Assembly (NCBI GenBank): GCA_020629965.1
Contig: JAHDCG010000015.1
Span: 21,482-71,036 of the forward strand
Direction: 5' to 3'
DNA from: Saprospiraceae bacterium
Lineage (GTDB): Bacteria > Bacteroidota > Bacteroidia > Chitinophagales > Saprospiraceae
Length of the DNA stretch: 49,555 nt
The translations under genes and the position numbers were made by a program. Positions within the stretch are counted from its first letter, which is position 1. Each line of letters starts with the position of its first letter. Shown here piece by piece: positions 41,021-48,786 of the stretch. Under the pieces are notes generated by a model. That model worked only from the letters and a program-made list of their open reading frames with translations, was not told the origin of the DNA and made no database searches.

Positions 41021-41076
41021 AGGAGAGAGGAGAGAGGAGAGAGGAGAGAGGAGAGAGGAGAGAGGAGAGAGGAGAG
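41021..41076. repeat. (AGGAGAG)8 perfect heptanucleotide tandem array
   Basis: Eight perfect copies of AGGAGAG lie between the M16 gene (ends 40994) and the EEP gene (starts 41112). This is the purest of the heptad tracts in the window and purine-only on this strand. It also provides repeated Shine-Dalgarno-like AGGAG motifs 35-90 nt before the EEP start. Confidence 0.97.
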
Positions 41077-41111
41077 AACGTCAATTTTTTGTTTGTAGAG
41101 AGTGATTTTAA

Positions 41112-42089
41112 ATGCAAAAATTTATTCGCCATAACTTTGTTAATACTTTGCTTTCGGGCTTACTGCTGCTCGGATTTACTCTGGTGATTTTTTCTCCGGA
41201 GTTGATGTTTTTTAAGTGGATAGCGACTTACGTGGTGCACATTATGTTTTTTTATCTGTTTTTGGGTCTGTTATTTTTGTGGCTGGGACAAAAACGTTTG
41301 ATGTTTTTTTCGCTGTTGGGTACGGCTTGTCTGGCGGTTTTTTTAAAGACCATGACCAATACTTCCATGAAACCGGCGGTCAAAAACGAATCTTTCCCCT
41401 CGGTAAAAGTCGCGCATTTTAACGTCAATAATTCTAACGAAAATTTTCTTTCCACCATTCAGATTATCGACTCGGTCAAGGCGGATTTGATTTCCGTTCA
41501 CGAAATTACGCCGCTGTGGGATTCCTTGTTGATGGAAAATTTGTCCGACACCTACCCTTATCATTTTGCTTATCCCGATTTGGGGCTGTTCGGCATGGCG
41601 ATTTTTTCCAAACTGCCCCTCGCCGACGTCGATACGATTCGCTACAAGGAAATACCGAATGTAATCGGGGCGATTGCTTTGGACGAAAACACAAAACTCA
41701 ATTTTATCAGTTCGCACACGCTGCCCTCGCTCAATTACAGCTACTACGAACGCTTGAAAGAACACCTCGCCGTCATTGCCCGCTACGTCAACAAAACAGA
41801 CGAACCGATTTTGGCTTTGGGCGATTATCACACCGTGCCGTGGAGTAATGAGATTGCCGAATTTCGGAACAAAACCGGGCTTCTGGACAGTCGGCGCGGT
41901 TTCACACCTACCTTTCCGCACGGTGTTTCCACCGTTTTTGAAGTGCCCGTTGACCACATTTTTTACTCCGACGACTTGGAGTGCCTGAGTTTTTCTACGG
42001 TCAGCAGCATTTACACCAATCACTTGGGCATACAGGGCACTTTTCAGTTAAAACCAAAGAAATATGAAGATGCTGCGACAGCGGATTAA
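41112..42089 (+). CDS. Membrane-anchored endonuclease/exonuclease/phosphatase (EEP) family protein with altered motifs
   Basis: 325 residues. Three membrane helices (about 10-30, 35-60 and 65-85) precede a C-terminal EEP (DNase I/sphingomyelinase-like) domain from about residue 95: VAHFNVNNSN, LISVHEITPLWDSLL, LFGMAIFSKLPL, ISSHTLPSLNYSYYERLKEHL, LALGDYHTVPWS, PVDHIFYSD, TNHLGIQGTFQL. The usual GDFN is GDYH here and the usual SDH is TNH, so two catalytic positions are changed and activity is doubtful or different. Bacteroidota carry many such 3TM-EEP proteins of unknown substrate. Its last 26 nt overlap the start of the kinase gene at 42064, so the two are probably translationally coupled. 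Confidence 0.85.
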   Translation: MQKFIRHNFVNTLLSGLLLLGFTLVIFSPELMFFKWIATYVVHIMFFYLFLGLLFLWLGQKRLMFFSLLGTACLAVFLKTMTNTSMKPAVKNESFPSVKVAHFNVNNSNENFLSTIQIIDSVKADLISVHEITPLWDSLLMENLSDTYPYHFAYPDLGLFGMAIFSKLPLADVDTIRYKEIPNVIGAIALDENTKLNFISSHTLPSLNYSYYERLKEHLAVIARYVNKTDEPILALGDYHTVPWSNEIAEFRNKTGLLDSRRGFTPTFPHGVSTVFEVPVDHIFYSDDLECLSFSTVSSIYTNHLGIQGTFQLKPKKYEDAATAD

Positions 42090-42432
42090 AAGTTTCGGTT
42101 TTGCTTTTCGAGGAATATTCGACCTGTTTCGCACGGAAACGAACGCCCGCATTCACGCGGCGGCGGCGGTTTTTACGACGGCGGCAGGGTTTTATTTCTC
42201 TATCTCCGTGACCGAGTGGTGTTTGTGCGTTTTTGCGATAAGTTCCGTTTTGGCGGCAGAGGCAATGAATACCGGATTGGAACACCTCACCGATTTGGTT
42301 TCGCCCGAATATCACGTATTGGCGGGCAAAGCGAAAGATGCGGCGGCGGCGGCGGTTTTGCTGACGGCGGCGGGCGCGGCAATTGTCGGGGTGTTGATTT
42401 TTTTGCCTAAAATCTTGTTAATCTTCACGTAA
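42064..42432 (+). CDS. dgkA: Diacylglycerol kinase / undecaprenol kinase (DgkA family)
   Basis: 122 residues, a small integral membrane kinase with three helices. Family motifs are the N-terminal amphipathic SFGFAFRGIFDLFRTETNARIH, the catalytic helix VLAAEAMNTGLEHLTDLV (Glu and Asn of the ExxNTxxE motif) and AGKAKDAAAAAVLL. It phosphorylates diacylglycerol or undecaprenol at the inner membrane to recycle lipid carriers. In Gram-positives this small family is UndK, so the exact lipid is open. It overlaps the upstream EEP gene by 26 nt. Confidence 0.92.
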   Translation: MKMLRQRIKSFGFAFRGIFDLFRTETNARIHAAAAVFTTAAGFYFSISVTEWCLCVFAISSVLAAEAMNTGLEHLTDLVSPEYHVLAGKAKDAAAAAVLLTAAGAAIVGVLIFLPKILLIFT

Positions 42433-42559
42433 CATCCGACCGACATCCGGCGTTATTTTGTTTTCGGCACATATATTACAGGTAAAAGAGTGCAGAGTGT
42501 CTTGCCAAAGTGAAATGCTTTTCGATGTGCTTTCTAAGTTTTAAATTTAACCGTTCTCT

Positions 42560-44203
42560 ATGAAAAATAACAAACTCTCCCTCCGCGTTCTCGCCCTCGC
42601 CGCTGTCCTTTTTTTCGGGATGGCGACGACCCTGAAAACCGACCACGGCAAGTTTTTCGAGATTTCTAAAAATATCGAAATCTTCACTAATTTGTACAAA
42701 GAAATCAACACTTCTTACGTGGACGATCTCGACCCCGGGCAGTTGATGCGCACGGGTATCGACGCGATGCTGGAGTCTTTAGACCCTTATACCAACTACA
42801 TCAGCGAGTCGGAAATCGAGGGCTATCGCTACATTACCGAAGGAAAATATAACGGTATCGGCGCGGTGTTTAACATGGTGGATGACTACGTGACCGTCAC
42901 GCAACTTTACGCCGACTCGCCGGCGGCAAAAGCCGATCTGAAACCCGGCGACCGCGTGCTTGCCGTGGACGGAAAATCGGCGGCAGGGAAAAAAGAAGAA
43001 GAAGTGCGCGAAATTTTGAAAGGCTATCCCGGTACGGAAGTCTTGCTGACCATTGAACGCCCGGGCAGCAGCAAAGAGCTGAAAATCAATATAGTACGCG
43101 ACCAAGTAAACGTAGAAAACGTGCCTTATTCAGGCTTCGTGCGCGACGATATCGGCTACGCGGCACTGACGACTTTTACGCGCGAGGCGGGCAAAAATGT
43201 GGCGGATGCGCTGAAAGATTTGCAGAAGCAAAATCCGAATTTGAAGGGTTTTGTCTTTGATTTGCGCGGCAACGGCGGTGGTCTTTTGACCGAAGCGGTG
43301 AATGTTTCCAACGTTTTTATTCCGAAAGGAGAGTTAGTCGTGACGACAAAAGGCAAGGTGAAAGATTGGGACAGAAGTTTTAAAACGCTGAACAAACCGG
43401 TGGACGAAGAAATTCCGGTCGTGGTTTTAATTAACAAAAACTCGGCGTCCGCTTCGGAAATCGTGAGCGGTGTTTTGCAGGATTATGACCGGGCGGTGCT
43501 GTTGGGGCAGGGTTCTTACGGTAAGGGTTTGGTGCAAAATACACGCGATATCGGTTACAACTCGAAAGTGAAAATGACCACGGCGAAGTACTATATTCCT
43601 TCGGGTCGCTGCATACAAAGCGTAGAATACGAAGACGGCGAACCGGTCGATATTGCCGATGAAAAGCGCGCGAAATTTACGACCCGCGCCGGTCGTACCG
43701 TACTCGACGGCGGCGGTGTGCGCCCGGATGTGGTCATCGACAAAGACGGCAACAGTGAAATATTGACGACTTTGCGCGATAAATATGTGGTTTTCAATTA
43801 CGTCACCGAGTTTACGGCGGGCAAAGACACTTTGCAAATTCCGCAGGATTTTAAATTTTCTCAGTGGAATGATTTTGTCAATTATTTGAAAAAGAATAAC
43901 TTTGACTACGATACGAAAAGTGAAAAACTGCTGGCGGATTTGAAAAAACGGGCGGAGGAAGACGGCTATTTGGCGGCGGCGGAAATCGACGTTTTGGAGA
44001 ATAAAGTCATCGAAGCCAAGAAAAGTGATTTGGAAAAACATAAAAAAGAAATTATCGACATGATTGAAAAAGAGGTGGTCGGCAGATTTTATTTTCAGCG
44101 CGGACAGGTCAAAATGTCTCTGCGCAACGATGAAGAAATCGACGCAGCCGTAAACATTTTAAACGATGCGGCGCGATACAAAGAAATACTGTCAAAGCAG
44201 TAG
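42560..44203 (+). CDS. ctpA: C-terminal processing peptidase (S41 family, PDZ domain)
   Basis: 547 residues. A signal anchor or signal peptide (MKNNKLSLRVLALAAVLFFGMA) precedes the S41 N-terminal part (ELINTSYVDDLDPGQL-like NTSYVDDLDPGQLMRTGIDAMLESLDPYTNYIS). A PDZ domain (about 95-175, IGAVFNMVDDYVTV, DRVLAVDGKSA) follows. The catalytic region has DLRGNGGGLLTEAVN, Ser297 in NSASASEIVSG and the general base Lys322 in GQGSYGKGLVQ. The C-terminal 150 residues are helical and charged. It trims or degrades periplasmic and envelope proteins from the C-terminus. It forms a single-gene unit with a terminator after it. Confidence 0.93.
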   Translation: MKNNKLSLRVLALAAVLFFGMATTLKTDHGKFFEISKNIEIFTNLYKEINTSYVDDLDPGQLMRTGIDAMLESLDPYTNYISESEIEGYRYITEGKYNGIGAVFNMVDDYVTVTQLYADSPAAKADLKPGDRVLAVDGKSAAGKKEEEVREILKGYPGTEVLLTIERPGSSKELKINIVRDQVNVENVPYSGFVRDDIGYAALTTFTREAGKNVADALKDLQKQNPNLKGFVFDLRGNGGGLLTEAVNVSNVFIPKGELVVTTKGKVKDWDRSFKTLNKPVDEEIPVVVLINKNSASASEIVSGVLQDYDRAVLLGQGSYGKGLVQNTRDIGYNSKVKMTTAKYYIPSGRCIQSVEYEDGEPVDIADEKRAKFTTRAGRTVLDGGGVRPDVVIDKDGNSEILTTLRDKYVVFNYVTEFTAGKDTLQIPQDFKFSQWNDFVNYLKKNNFDYDTKSEKLLADLKKRAEEDGYLAAAEIDVLENKVIEAKKSDLEKHKKEIIDMIEKEVVGRFYFQRGQVKMSLRNDEEIDAAVNILNDAARYKEILSKQ

Positions 44204-44224
44204 AAGAATATCTCAAAACACTCC

Positions 44225-44271
44225 AAAAAGAAGGCGGTATCGAGGAAATCTCGGTATCGCTTTTCTTTTTT
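44225..44271 (+). terminator. Intrinsic terminator of the processing-peptidase gene
   Basis: A long stem of about 16 bp with two G-U pairs (AAGAAGGCGGTATCGAG against CTCGGTATCGCTTTTCTT) with a 5-nt loop is followed by TTTTTT, starting about 22 nt after the stop codon. Confidence 0.8.
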
Positions 44272-44292
44272 ATTTAGAAAATAAAAGCAGGC

Positions 44293-44458
44293 TTAAGTAG
44301 GTGACGGTATTTATTTCGGTAAATTTAAGGACAAGATTTTTTCGTATATTTTCTTCAAAAAATCAGTGCATAGCCGTAGCTACGGACTTATTTTTTGGAG
44401 GAAATAGGCGGAAAAAGATGTTTTTAAATTACCGAAATAAATGTTGTCACCTACTTAA
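44293..44458. repeat. 166-bp fold-back (MITE-like) element
   Basis: Terminal arms of about 33 bp, TTAAGTAGGTGAC...TTTCGGTAAATTT and AAATTACCGAAATAA...GTCACCTACTTAA, are near-perfect complements. The interior also folds: CAAAAAAT with ATTTTTTG, and a central CCGTAG-CTACGG palindrome. No open frame is present. It is most likely a non-autonomous transposable element. Confidence 0.85.
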
Positions 44459-44962
44459 CTGTTTGTAAATCAGATTACTGCGTGTCGGCGAAGAAAAATT
44501 GCAAAAGGAAATCACAATTTATTTTAAAGTTTCTTAAAAAAATGTGTGCAATTCCGGACAAAGCTGCGTCTTAACCGTGATGCCCTAAAAAAGGGCGTCT
44601 CAATAACCCTCGATTCATATAAATTTTCGCTTTCGATAACCCCGAAGCCTAATCCCAAAAACTCATTTCACACGCACACTATACAATTTTTTTTGGCTCA
44701 ATAACCTCTTTTGTATTTAAACATTACTGTGTAAATCTCCGAACTTAAAATTAACTCCGCCGAATGAGAAGAATTTGGCTTTTGTTAAAATCATTCTCGA
44801 CCTATGTAAAACTCCTATCCAAAGTCTGTCCTCCGGGACAGACTTTGTTTTTTGCCTAAAATGCTCTTTTTGCCGAACGAAAAATCGCTTGGTCTGTTTT
44901 CAACGGGAACAGTAAAAAAAATCATTCGTATCGCACGGATACAATAAAAAACTTACCAAAAA
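44459..44962. other. Non-coding region with an orphan terminator
   Basis: No protein gene is credible in these 500 bp. A clean terminator hairpin lies at 44821-44853, yet no gene ends before it for 600 bp. A small RNA transcribed from about 44600-44700 to that terminator is therefore possible. No clear promoter was found. Confidence 0.5.
44821..44853 (+). terminator. Orphan intrinsic terminator
   Basis: AAAGTCTGTCC (44821-44831) and GGACAGACTTT (44836-44846) form a perfect 11-bp stem with a 4-nt loop, followed by GTTTTTTG. It is 110 nt before the cyclophilin gene. Confidence 0.88.
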
Positions 44963-45466
44963 ATGCCGGACGCATTAGACAAAATTAACCACGAAGAAAT
45001 ACAGGCAGCCATCGCAACCGCTGCTTACGACAAGGATTACGAAGTTGTTTTTCATACCGAAAAGGGTGACATCAACTTAGAAGTGTACGCGACCAAAACA
45101 CCGAAAACCGCCAAAAACTTTGAAGAACTCATCAAAGCGGGCTACTATGACGGTTTGAATTTTCACCGCGTCATTCCCGATTTTATGATACAGGGCGGCT
45201 GCCCCCTCGGGCGCGGCAACGGCGGACCCGGCTATCAGTTTGAAGATGAATTTCACCCTGACCTCAAGCACGACGCGGGCGGTATTCTCAGCATGGCAAA
45301 TGCCGGAAAAAACACCAACGGCTCGCAGTTTTTTATCACGCACACGGCGACTCCGTGGCTCGACGGTAATCATACCGTTTTCGGAAAAATCAAAGGCGAA
45401 AAAGATATGGAAACCGTGAATGATATTCGCGGCGGCGATAAAATTTTGAGTGCGGAGATTAAATAG
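44963..45466 (+). CDS. Cyclophilin-type peptidyl-prolyl cis-trans isomerase
   Basis: 167 residues, no signal peptide, so cytoplasmic. The cyclophilin fold starts at [29 protein letters not shown]. Active-site residues are the Arg in [15 protein letters not shown], the Gln/Phe in [25 protein letters not shown], and the [15 protein letters not shown] loop. It catalyses proline isomerisation during protein folding. An upstream 25-residue extension ([21 protein letters not shown]...) is slightly longer than in minimal bacterial cyclophilins. It has its own terminator 18 nt after the stop. Confidence 0.94.
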   Translation: MPDALDKINHEEIQAAIATAAYDKDYEVVFHTEKGDINLEVYATKTPKTAKNFEELIKAGYYDGLNFHRVIPDFMIQGGCPLGRGNGGPGYQFEDEFHPDLKHDAGGILSMANAGKNTNGSQFFITHTATPWLDGNHTVFGKIKGEKDMETVNDIRGGDKILSAEIK

Positions 45467-45483
45467 CATTTGAAGTCAAAGAA

Positions 45484-45527
45484 AAAAACGGAAGTGAGAT
45501 TAGGTTCTTACTTCCGTTTTTTTTTTT
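45484..45527 (+). terminator. Intrinsic terminator of the cyclophilin gene
   Basis: AAAACGGAAGTGAG pairs with CTTACTTCCGTTTT (one mismatch, 8-nt loop) and is followed by a run of more than seven Ts. Confidence 0.88.
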
Positions 45528-45585
45528 CATTTTTTGCCTCTTTGAATCCTGACCGTAAAACAACTTTTCTCCCGTTGAAAATTCT

Positions 45586-45593
45586 TACCTTTG
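45586..45593 (+). promoter_or_regulatory. -7 element of the lpd promoter (TACCTTTG)
   Basis: TACCTTTG is an exact TAnnTTTG match, 52 nt before the lpd ATG. The -33 element is not clear. Confidence 0.6.
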
Positions 45594-45645
45594 CGGCGTT
45601 TTTCAAAATGAACCCGATAACAAGAATTTTTCAAATCAAAATTTT

Positions 45646-47043
45646 ATGGCACACGACCTTATCATTATCGGCAGCGGACCCGGCGGCTACGTTGCAGCAA
45701 TTCGCGCTTCTCAATTAGGAATGAAAGTCGCAATCGTAGAACGTGAAAACCTCGGCGGTATTTGCTTGAATTGGGGCTGCATTCCGACCAAAGCATTGCT
45801 CAAATCCGCACAGGTTTTTGAATACATCAACCACGCGGAAGACTACGGCATCAAGATTAAAGGTGCGGAAGCGGACTTCGGCGGTATGATAGGTCGCAGT
45901 CGCAGTGTCGCCGACGGCATGAGCAAAGGGGTCAATTTTTTGATGCGCAAAAACAAAATCGAAGTCATCGAGGGCAACGGCAAACTCGTGCGTGGCAAAA
46001 AAGTCGAAGTCACCGACGCCGACGGCAAAAAGAAAACCTACGAAGCGAAAAACATCATCGTAGCGACCGGCGCGCGTGCGAAAGCACTGCCGAATATGCC
46101 GATTGACGAAAAGAAAATTATCGGCTACCGCCAAGCGATGACCTTGCCGACGCAACCAAAGTCGATGGTCGTGGTAGGTGCCGGTGCCATCGGGGTCGAG
46201 TTCGCTTATTTTTACGCCTCCATCGGTACGGAAGTTACTATTGTCGAGTACATGGAGCAAGGCTTGGTGCCCCGCGAAGATGCGGACATCAGCAAAGAAT
46301 TGGGTAAGATTTACAAGAAGAAAGGCATGAAAGTGCTCGGCAACACGAGCGTCGAAAGCGTCGATACCAAAGGTAAAGGCTGCACCGTCAAAGTGAAAAA
46401 TCGCAAAACCGGTAAAGAAGAAGAAATCAAGTGCGACATCGTGCTTTCTGCCGCCGGCGTAGCACCCAATACCGAAAATATCGGTTTGGAAGAACTCGGC
46501 ATCGAGACCGACCGCGGACTCATCAAGACCGACGAATACTACCAAACCAACGTCCCCGGCATCTACGCCATCGGTGACGTCACCAAAGGTCAGGCACTCG
46601 CCCACGTTGCCAGCGCGGAGGGTATCACCTGCGTCGAAAAAATGGCGGGTCACAACCCCGAACCCATCGACTACGACAACGTACCGGGCTGTACTTACTG
46701 CGTGCCCGAAATCGCCTCCGTCGGCTACACCGAAGCGGCGGCCAAAGAAGCGGGCTACGAACTGAAGGTCGGAAAATTCCCCTTCACCGCCAGCGGAAAA
46801 GCAAAAGCGGCGGGCGTCCCCGAAGGTTTCGTCAAAGTCATTTTCGATGCTAAATACGGCGAACTCTTGGGCGCACACATGATAGGCGCGAACGTCACGG
46901 AAATGATTGCCGAAATCGTCGCCGCGCGTAAACTCGAAACCACCGGTCACGAAATCATCAAAGCCATCCACCCGCACCCGACCATGAGCGAAGCGGTCAT
47001 GGAAGCAGCGGCGGCGGCTTACGGCGAGGTAATTCATTTGTAA
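45646..47043 (+). CDS. lpd: Dihydrolipoyl dehydrogenase (E3)
   Basis: 465 residues. FAD-binding GSGPGGYVAAIRASQLG lies at the N-terminus. The redox-active disulfide is Cys40/Cys45 in GGICLNWGCIPTKALL. NAD-binding VVGAGAIGVEFAYFYASIG (about 182) and the second FAD motif PGIYAIGDVTKGQALAHVASAEG follow. The C-terminal interface has the catalytic His444/Glu449 pair in HPHPTMSEAVMEAA. It reoxidises lipoyl groups on E2 subunits of pyruvate, 2-oxoglutarate and branched-chain dehydrogenases, including OdhB encoded at 35305. It is a single-gene unit with its own promoter and terminator. Confidence 0.96.
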   Translation: MAHDLIIIGSGPGGYVAAIRASQLGMKVAIVERENLGGICLNWGCIPTKALLKSAQVFEYINHAEDYGIKIKGAEADFGGMIGRSRSVADGMSKGVNFLMRKNKIEVIEGNGKLVRGKKVEVTDADGKKKTYEAKNIIVATGARAKALPNMPIDEKKIIGYRQAMTLPTQPKSMVVVGAGAIGVEFAYFYASIGTEVTIVEYMEQGLVPREDADISKELGKIYKKKGMKVLGNTSVESVDTKGKGCTVKVKNRKTGKEEEIKCDIVLSAAGVAPNTENIGLEELGIETDRGLIKTDEYYQTNVPGIYAIGDVTKGQALAHVASAEGITCVEKMAGHNPEPIDYDNVPGCTYCVPEIASVGYTEAAAKEAGYELKVGKFPFTASGKAKAAGVPEGFVKVIFDAKYGELLGAHMIGANVTEMIAEIVAARKLETTGHEIIKAIHPHPTMSEAVMEAAAAAYGEVIHL

Positions 47044-47064
47044 GACGGTGGACGGTTGGACGGC
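47044..47064. repeat. Short heptad-periodic tract after lpd
   Basis: GACGGTG, GACGGTT, GGACGGC directly follow the stop codon, then GGCTTTCGCTTTGAGG as after fabG (39573-39588). Confidence 0.6.
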
Positions 47065-47113
47065 GGCTTTCGCTTTGAGGCTGTTGCTGTGAAAACCAAT
47101 GCTGTTACAATTC

Positions 47114-47160
47114 GATAAAAAAACGGAACAAGAGGCGTTTTGCTTTTTGTTCCGTTTTTT
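47114..47160 (+). terminator. Intrinsic terminator of lpd
   Basis: AAAAACGGAACAA pairs with TTGTTCCGTTTTT across a loop of about 16 nt and is followed by more Ts; the 5' A-run makes it bidirectional. Confidence 0.88.
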
Positions 47161-47174
47161 CGTGAGGGCGGGCT

Positions 47175-47182
47175 TATCTTTG
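47175..47182 (+). promoter_or_regulatory. -7 element (TATCTTTG) upstream of the methyltransferase gene
   Basis: TATCTTTG is an exact TAnnTTTG match just after the lpd terminator. If used, it gives the gene at 47579 a leader of about 390 nt made largely of repeats. Confidence 0.45.
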
Positions 47183-47203
47183 TGGAAGAAGTGAAGAAAG
47201 AAA

Positions 47204-47568
47204 TCATAGTCAAAAAGATTTTACGAAGTGAAATCAAGTCATAACAAATCATAAAATTCACCCCGACAACTTTACGGGGTCAGGGTCAAAAAAATAATAA
47301 TCCCACACAGCGAAAATCAAAAAGAATCATCCGCGACTGAAGTCGGGACAGGTAAAATCAGCGTAAAAAGTCATAGCCAAAAAGATTTTACGAAGTAAAA
47401 TCAAGTCATAACAAATCATAAGATTCATAATAATCAGGTTCAAAAAAACATAATCCCGCACAGCGAAAATCAAAAAGAATCATAAAAATCAGCGTAAAAG
47501 AACTATAGCCAAACAAGCAATCATAACCCATCATAATCATCCTAAAAAATCAGGTTCAAAAAAAATTA
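47204..47568. repeat. Degenerate tandem array of an AT-rich intergenic repeat
   Basis: Two long similar units (47204-47330 and 47371-47491) share CAAAAAGATTTTACGAAGT, AAATCAAGTCATAACAAATC, AGGGTCAAAAAAA or AGGTTCAAAAAAA, and CACAGCGAAAATCAAAAAGA. A third, decayed unit occupies 47502-47568. Between them lie AAAATCAGCGTAA (inverted copy of the repeat at 19158) and an inverted copy of the 19325 repeat. It fills the leader region of the methyltransferase gene. Confidence 0.8.
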
Positions 47569-47578
47569 CAGTCACGAT

Positions 47579-48730
47579 ATGCAATACTTAGCCAAAACCC
47601 TCTTCGGTCTCGAAGACATCCTCGCCGCAGAACTCGCCGCCCTCGGTGCCGCCGACATCACCCCCGGTGCCCGCAGCGTTGCCTTCACCGGAGACAAAAA
47701 GCTGATGTATCGCGCCAACTACGAACTGCGCACCGCCATCCGCATTTTGCAGCCGATTTATACTTTCAAAACCAAGCACGAAAACCACTTTTACAAAAAA
47801 ATGTACGAGTTTGACTGGACGGAATATTTCTCACCCGATCAAACCCTCGCCATCGACGGCGTGACCCAATCGCAGTACATTACCCACTCCAAATACCTCG
47901 CCCTCAAAGCCAAAGACAGCATCGTGGACCAATACCGCGCCCGCTTCAACGAGCGACCGAGCATCGACGTACACGACCCGGACATCCGTTTGAACGTCCA
48001 CATTTCGCGTGATAATTTGTGTACTGTCAGCATCGACACCTCGGGCGACAGTCTGCACAAACGCGGCTACCGCAAAGACACCGTCGAGGCGCCGATTAAC
48101 GAAATATTGGCGGCGGGATTGGTGCAATTATCGGGCTGGAAAAGAGACTGCGCCTTCGTTGACCCGATGTGCGGCTCGGGTACGATAGCGATTGAAGCGG
48201 CGATGTTTGCCAAAAATATGCCGGCGCAAAAGCATCGGAAAATTCCTTTCGGTTTCACCAAGCGCAAAGACTACGACGCGAAACTGTGGGAAATCGTACA
48301 AAGCGAAGCCGATGCGAAAATCTCCGATTTTAAGCACGAAATCGTCGGCTCCGACAAAGATTTCGACGCGGTGAGCATCTCGCGTTTTAACGCCGGCTAC
48401 GCCGAAGTCGATGATGTCGTGACTTTTTCCCGCAAAGATTTTATGATTGCCAAAGCTCCGGCGGAAAGCGGCGTTTTGGTCTTCAATCCGCCCTACGACG
48501 AGCGACTCGACATCAAAGATGCCGAAGCCTTTTACAAACAAATCGGTGATGCGTTGAAGAAAAATTGGACGGGTTGGGAAGCGTGGATTATTTCCTCCAA
48601 CCTCAAAGCCGTCAAGCGTCTCGGGCTGCGCGCTTCCTCCCGCAAGCCATTGTTTAACGGAAAATTGTCTTGTAAATTGGTGCAATTTGAACTGTATCGA
48701 GGCAGCCGAAAAGAACCGGCGGAAGGGTAG
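47579..48730 (+). CDS. THUMP-domain 23S rRNA (guanine-N2)-methyltransferase-like protein (RlmL/YpsC type)
   Basis: 383 residues. The N-terminal THUMP/ferredoxin-like RNA-binding part (about 1-160) includes KTLFGLEDILAAELAALGA, YRANYELRTAIRIL and DVHDPDIRLNVHISRDNLCTVSIDTSGDSLHKRGYR. The Rossmann methyltransferase part has the SAM motif FVDPMCGSGTIAIEAAM and the catalytic VFNPPYDERL (NPPY, amino-methylating). This matches the N-terminal half of E. coli RlmL, which makes m2G2445 in 23S rRNA; the single-domain form is common outside Gammaproteobacteria. It acts on the ribosome in the cytoplasm. A PAP2-like gene follows 56 nt later. Confidence 0.93.
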   Translation: MQYLAKTLFGLEDILAAELAALGAADITPGARSVAFTGDKKLMYRANYELRTAIRILQPIYTFKTKHENHFYKKMYEFDWTEYFSPDQTLAIDGVTQSQYITHSKYLALKAKDSIVDQYRARFNERPSIDVHDPDIRLNVHISRDNLCTVSIDTSGDSLHKRGYRKDTVEAPINEILAAGLVQLSGWKRDCAFVDPMCGSGTIAIEAAMFAKNMPAQKHRKIPFGFTKRKDYDAKLWEIVQSEADAKISDFKHEIVGSDKDFDAVSISRFNAGYAEVDDVVTFSRKDFMIAKAPAESGVLVFNPPYDERLDIKDAEAFYKQIGDALKKNWTGWEAWIISSNLKAVKRLGLRASSRKPLFNGKLSCKLVQFELYRGSRKEPAEG

Positions 48731-48786
48731 GGGCGTTTGCCCTAAAAGAGTAAAAAACTGCATTTCAAAAATCAAAAGCAAATAAT

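Noticed and set aside
41021-41076. CRISPR array
   Set aside because: The 7-nt units are contiguous with no spacers; it is a simple tandem repeat.
44764-44859. 31-codon frame MRRIWLLLKSF...
   Set aside because: It runs straight through the perfect terminator hairpin at 44821-44853, has no ribosome-binding or promoter signal, and is more likely chance.
45470-45718. 82-codon plus-strand frame between the cyclophilin and lpd genes
   Set aside because: It contains the cyclophilin terminator and the lpd promoter and overlaps the lpd start in another frame.
45715-47037. 440-codon open frame on the minus strand
   Set aside because: It is antisense to lpd over almost its whole length; the composition (Phe/Asp/Arg-rich) is that of a shadow frame and lpd is certain.
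47204-47568. CRISPR or integron attC array
   Set aside because: The units are long, degenerate and without unique spacers or attC core sites, and no cas or integrase gene is near.
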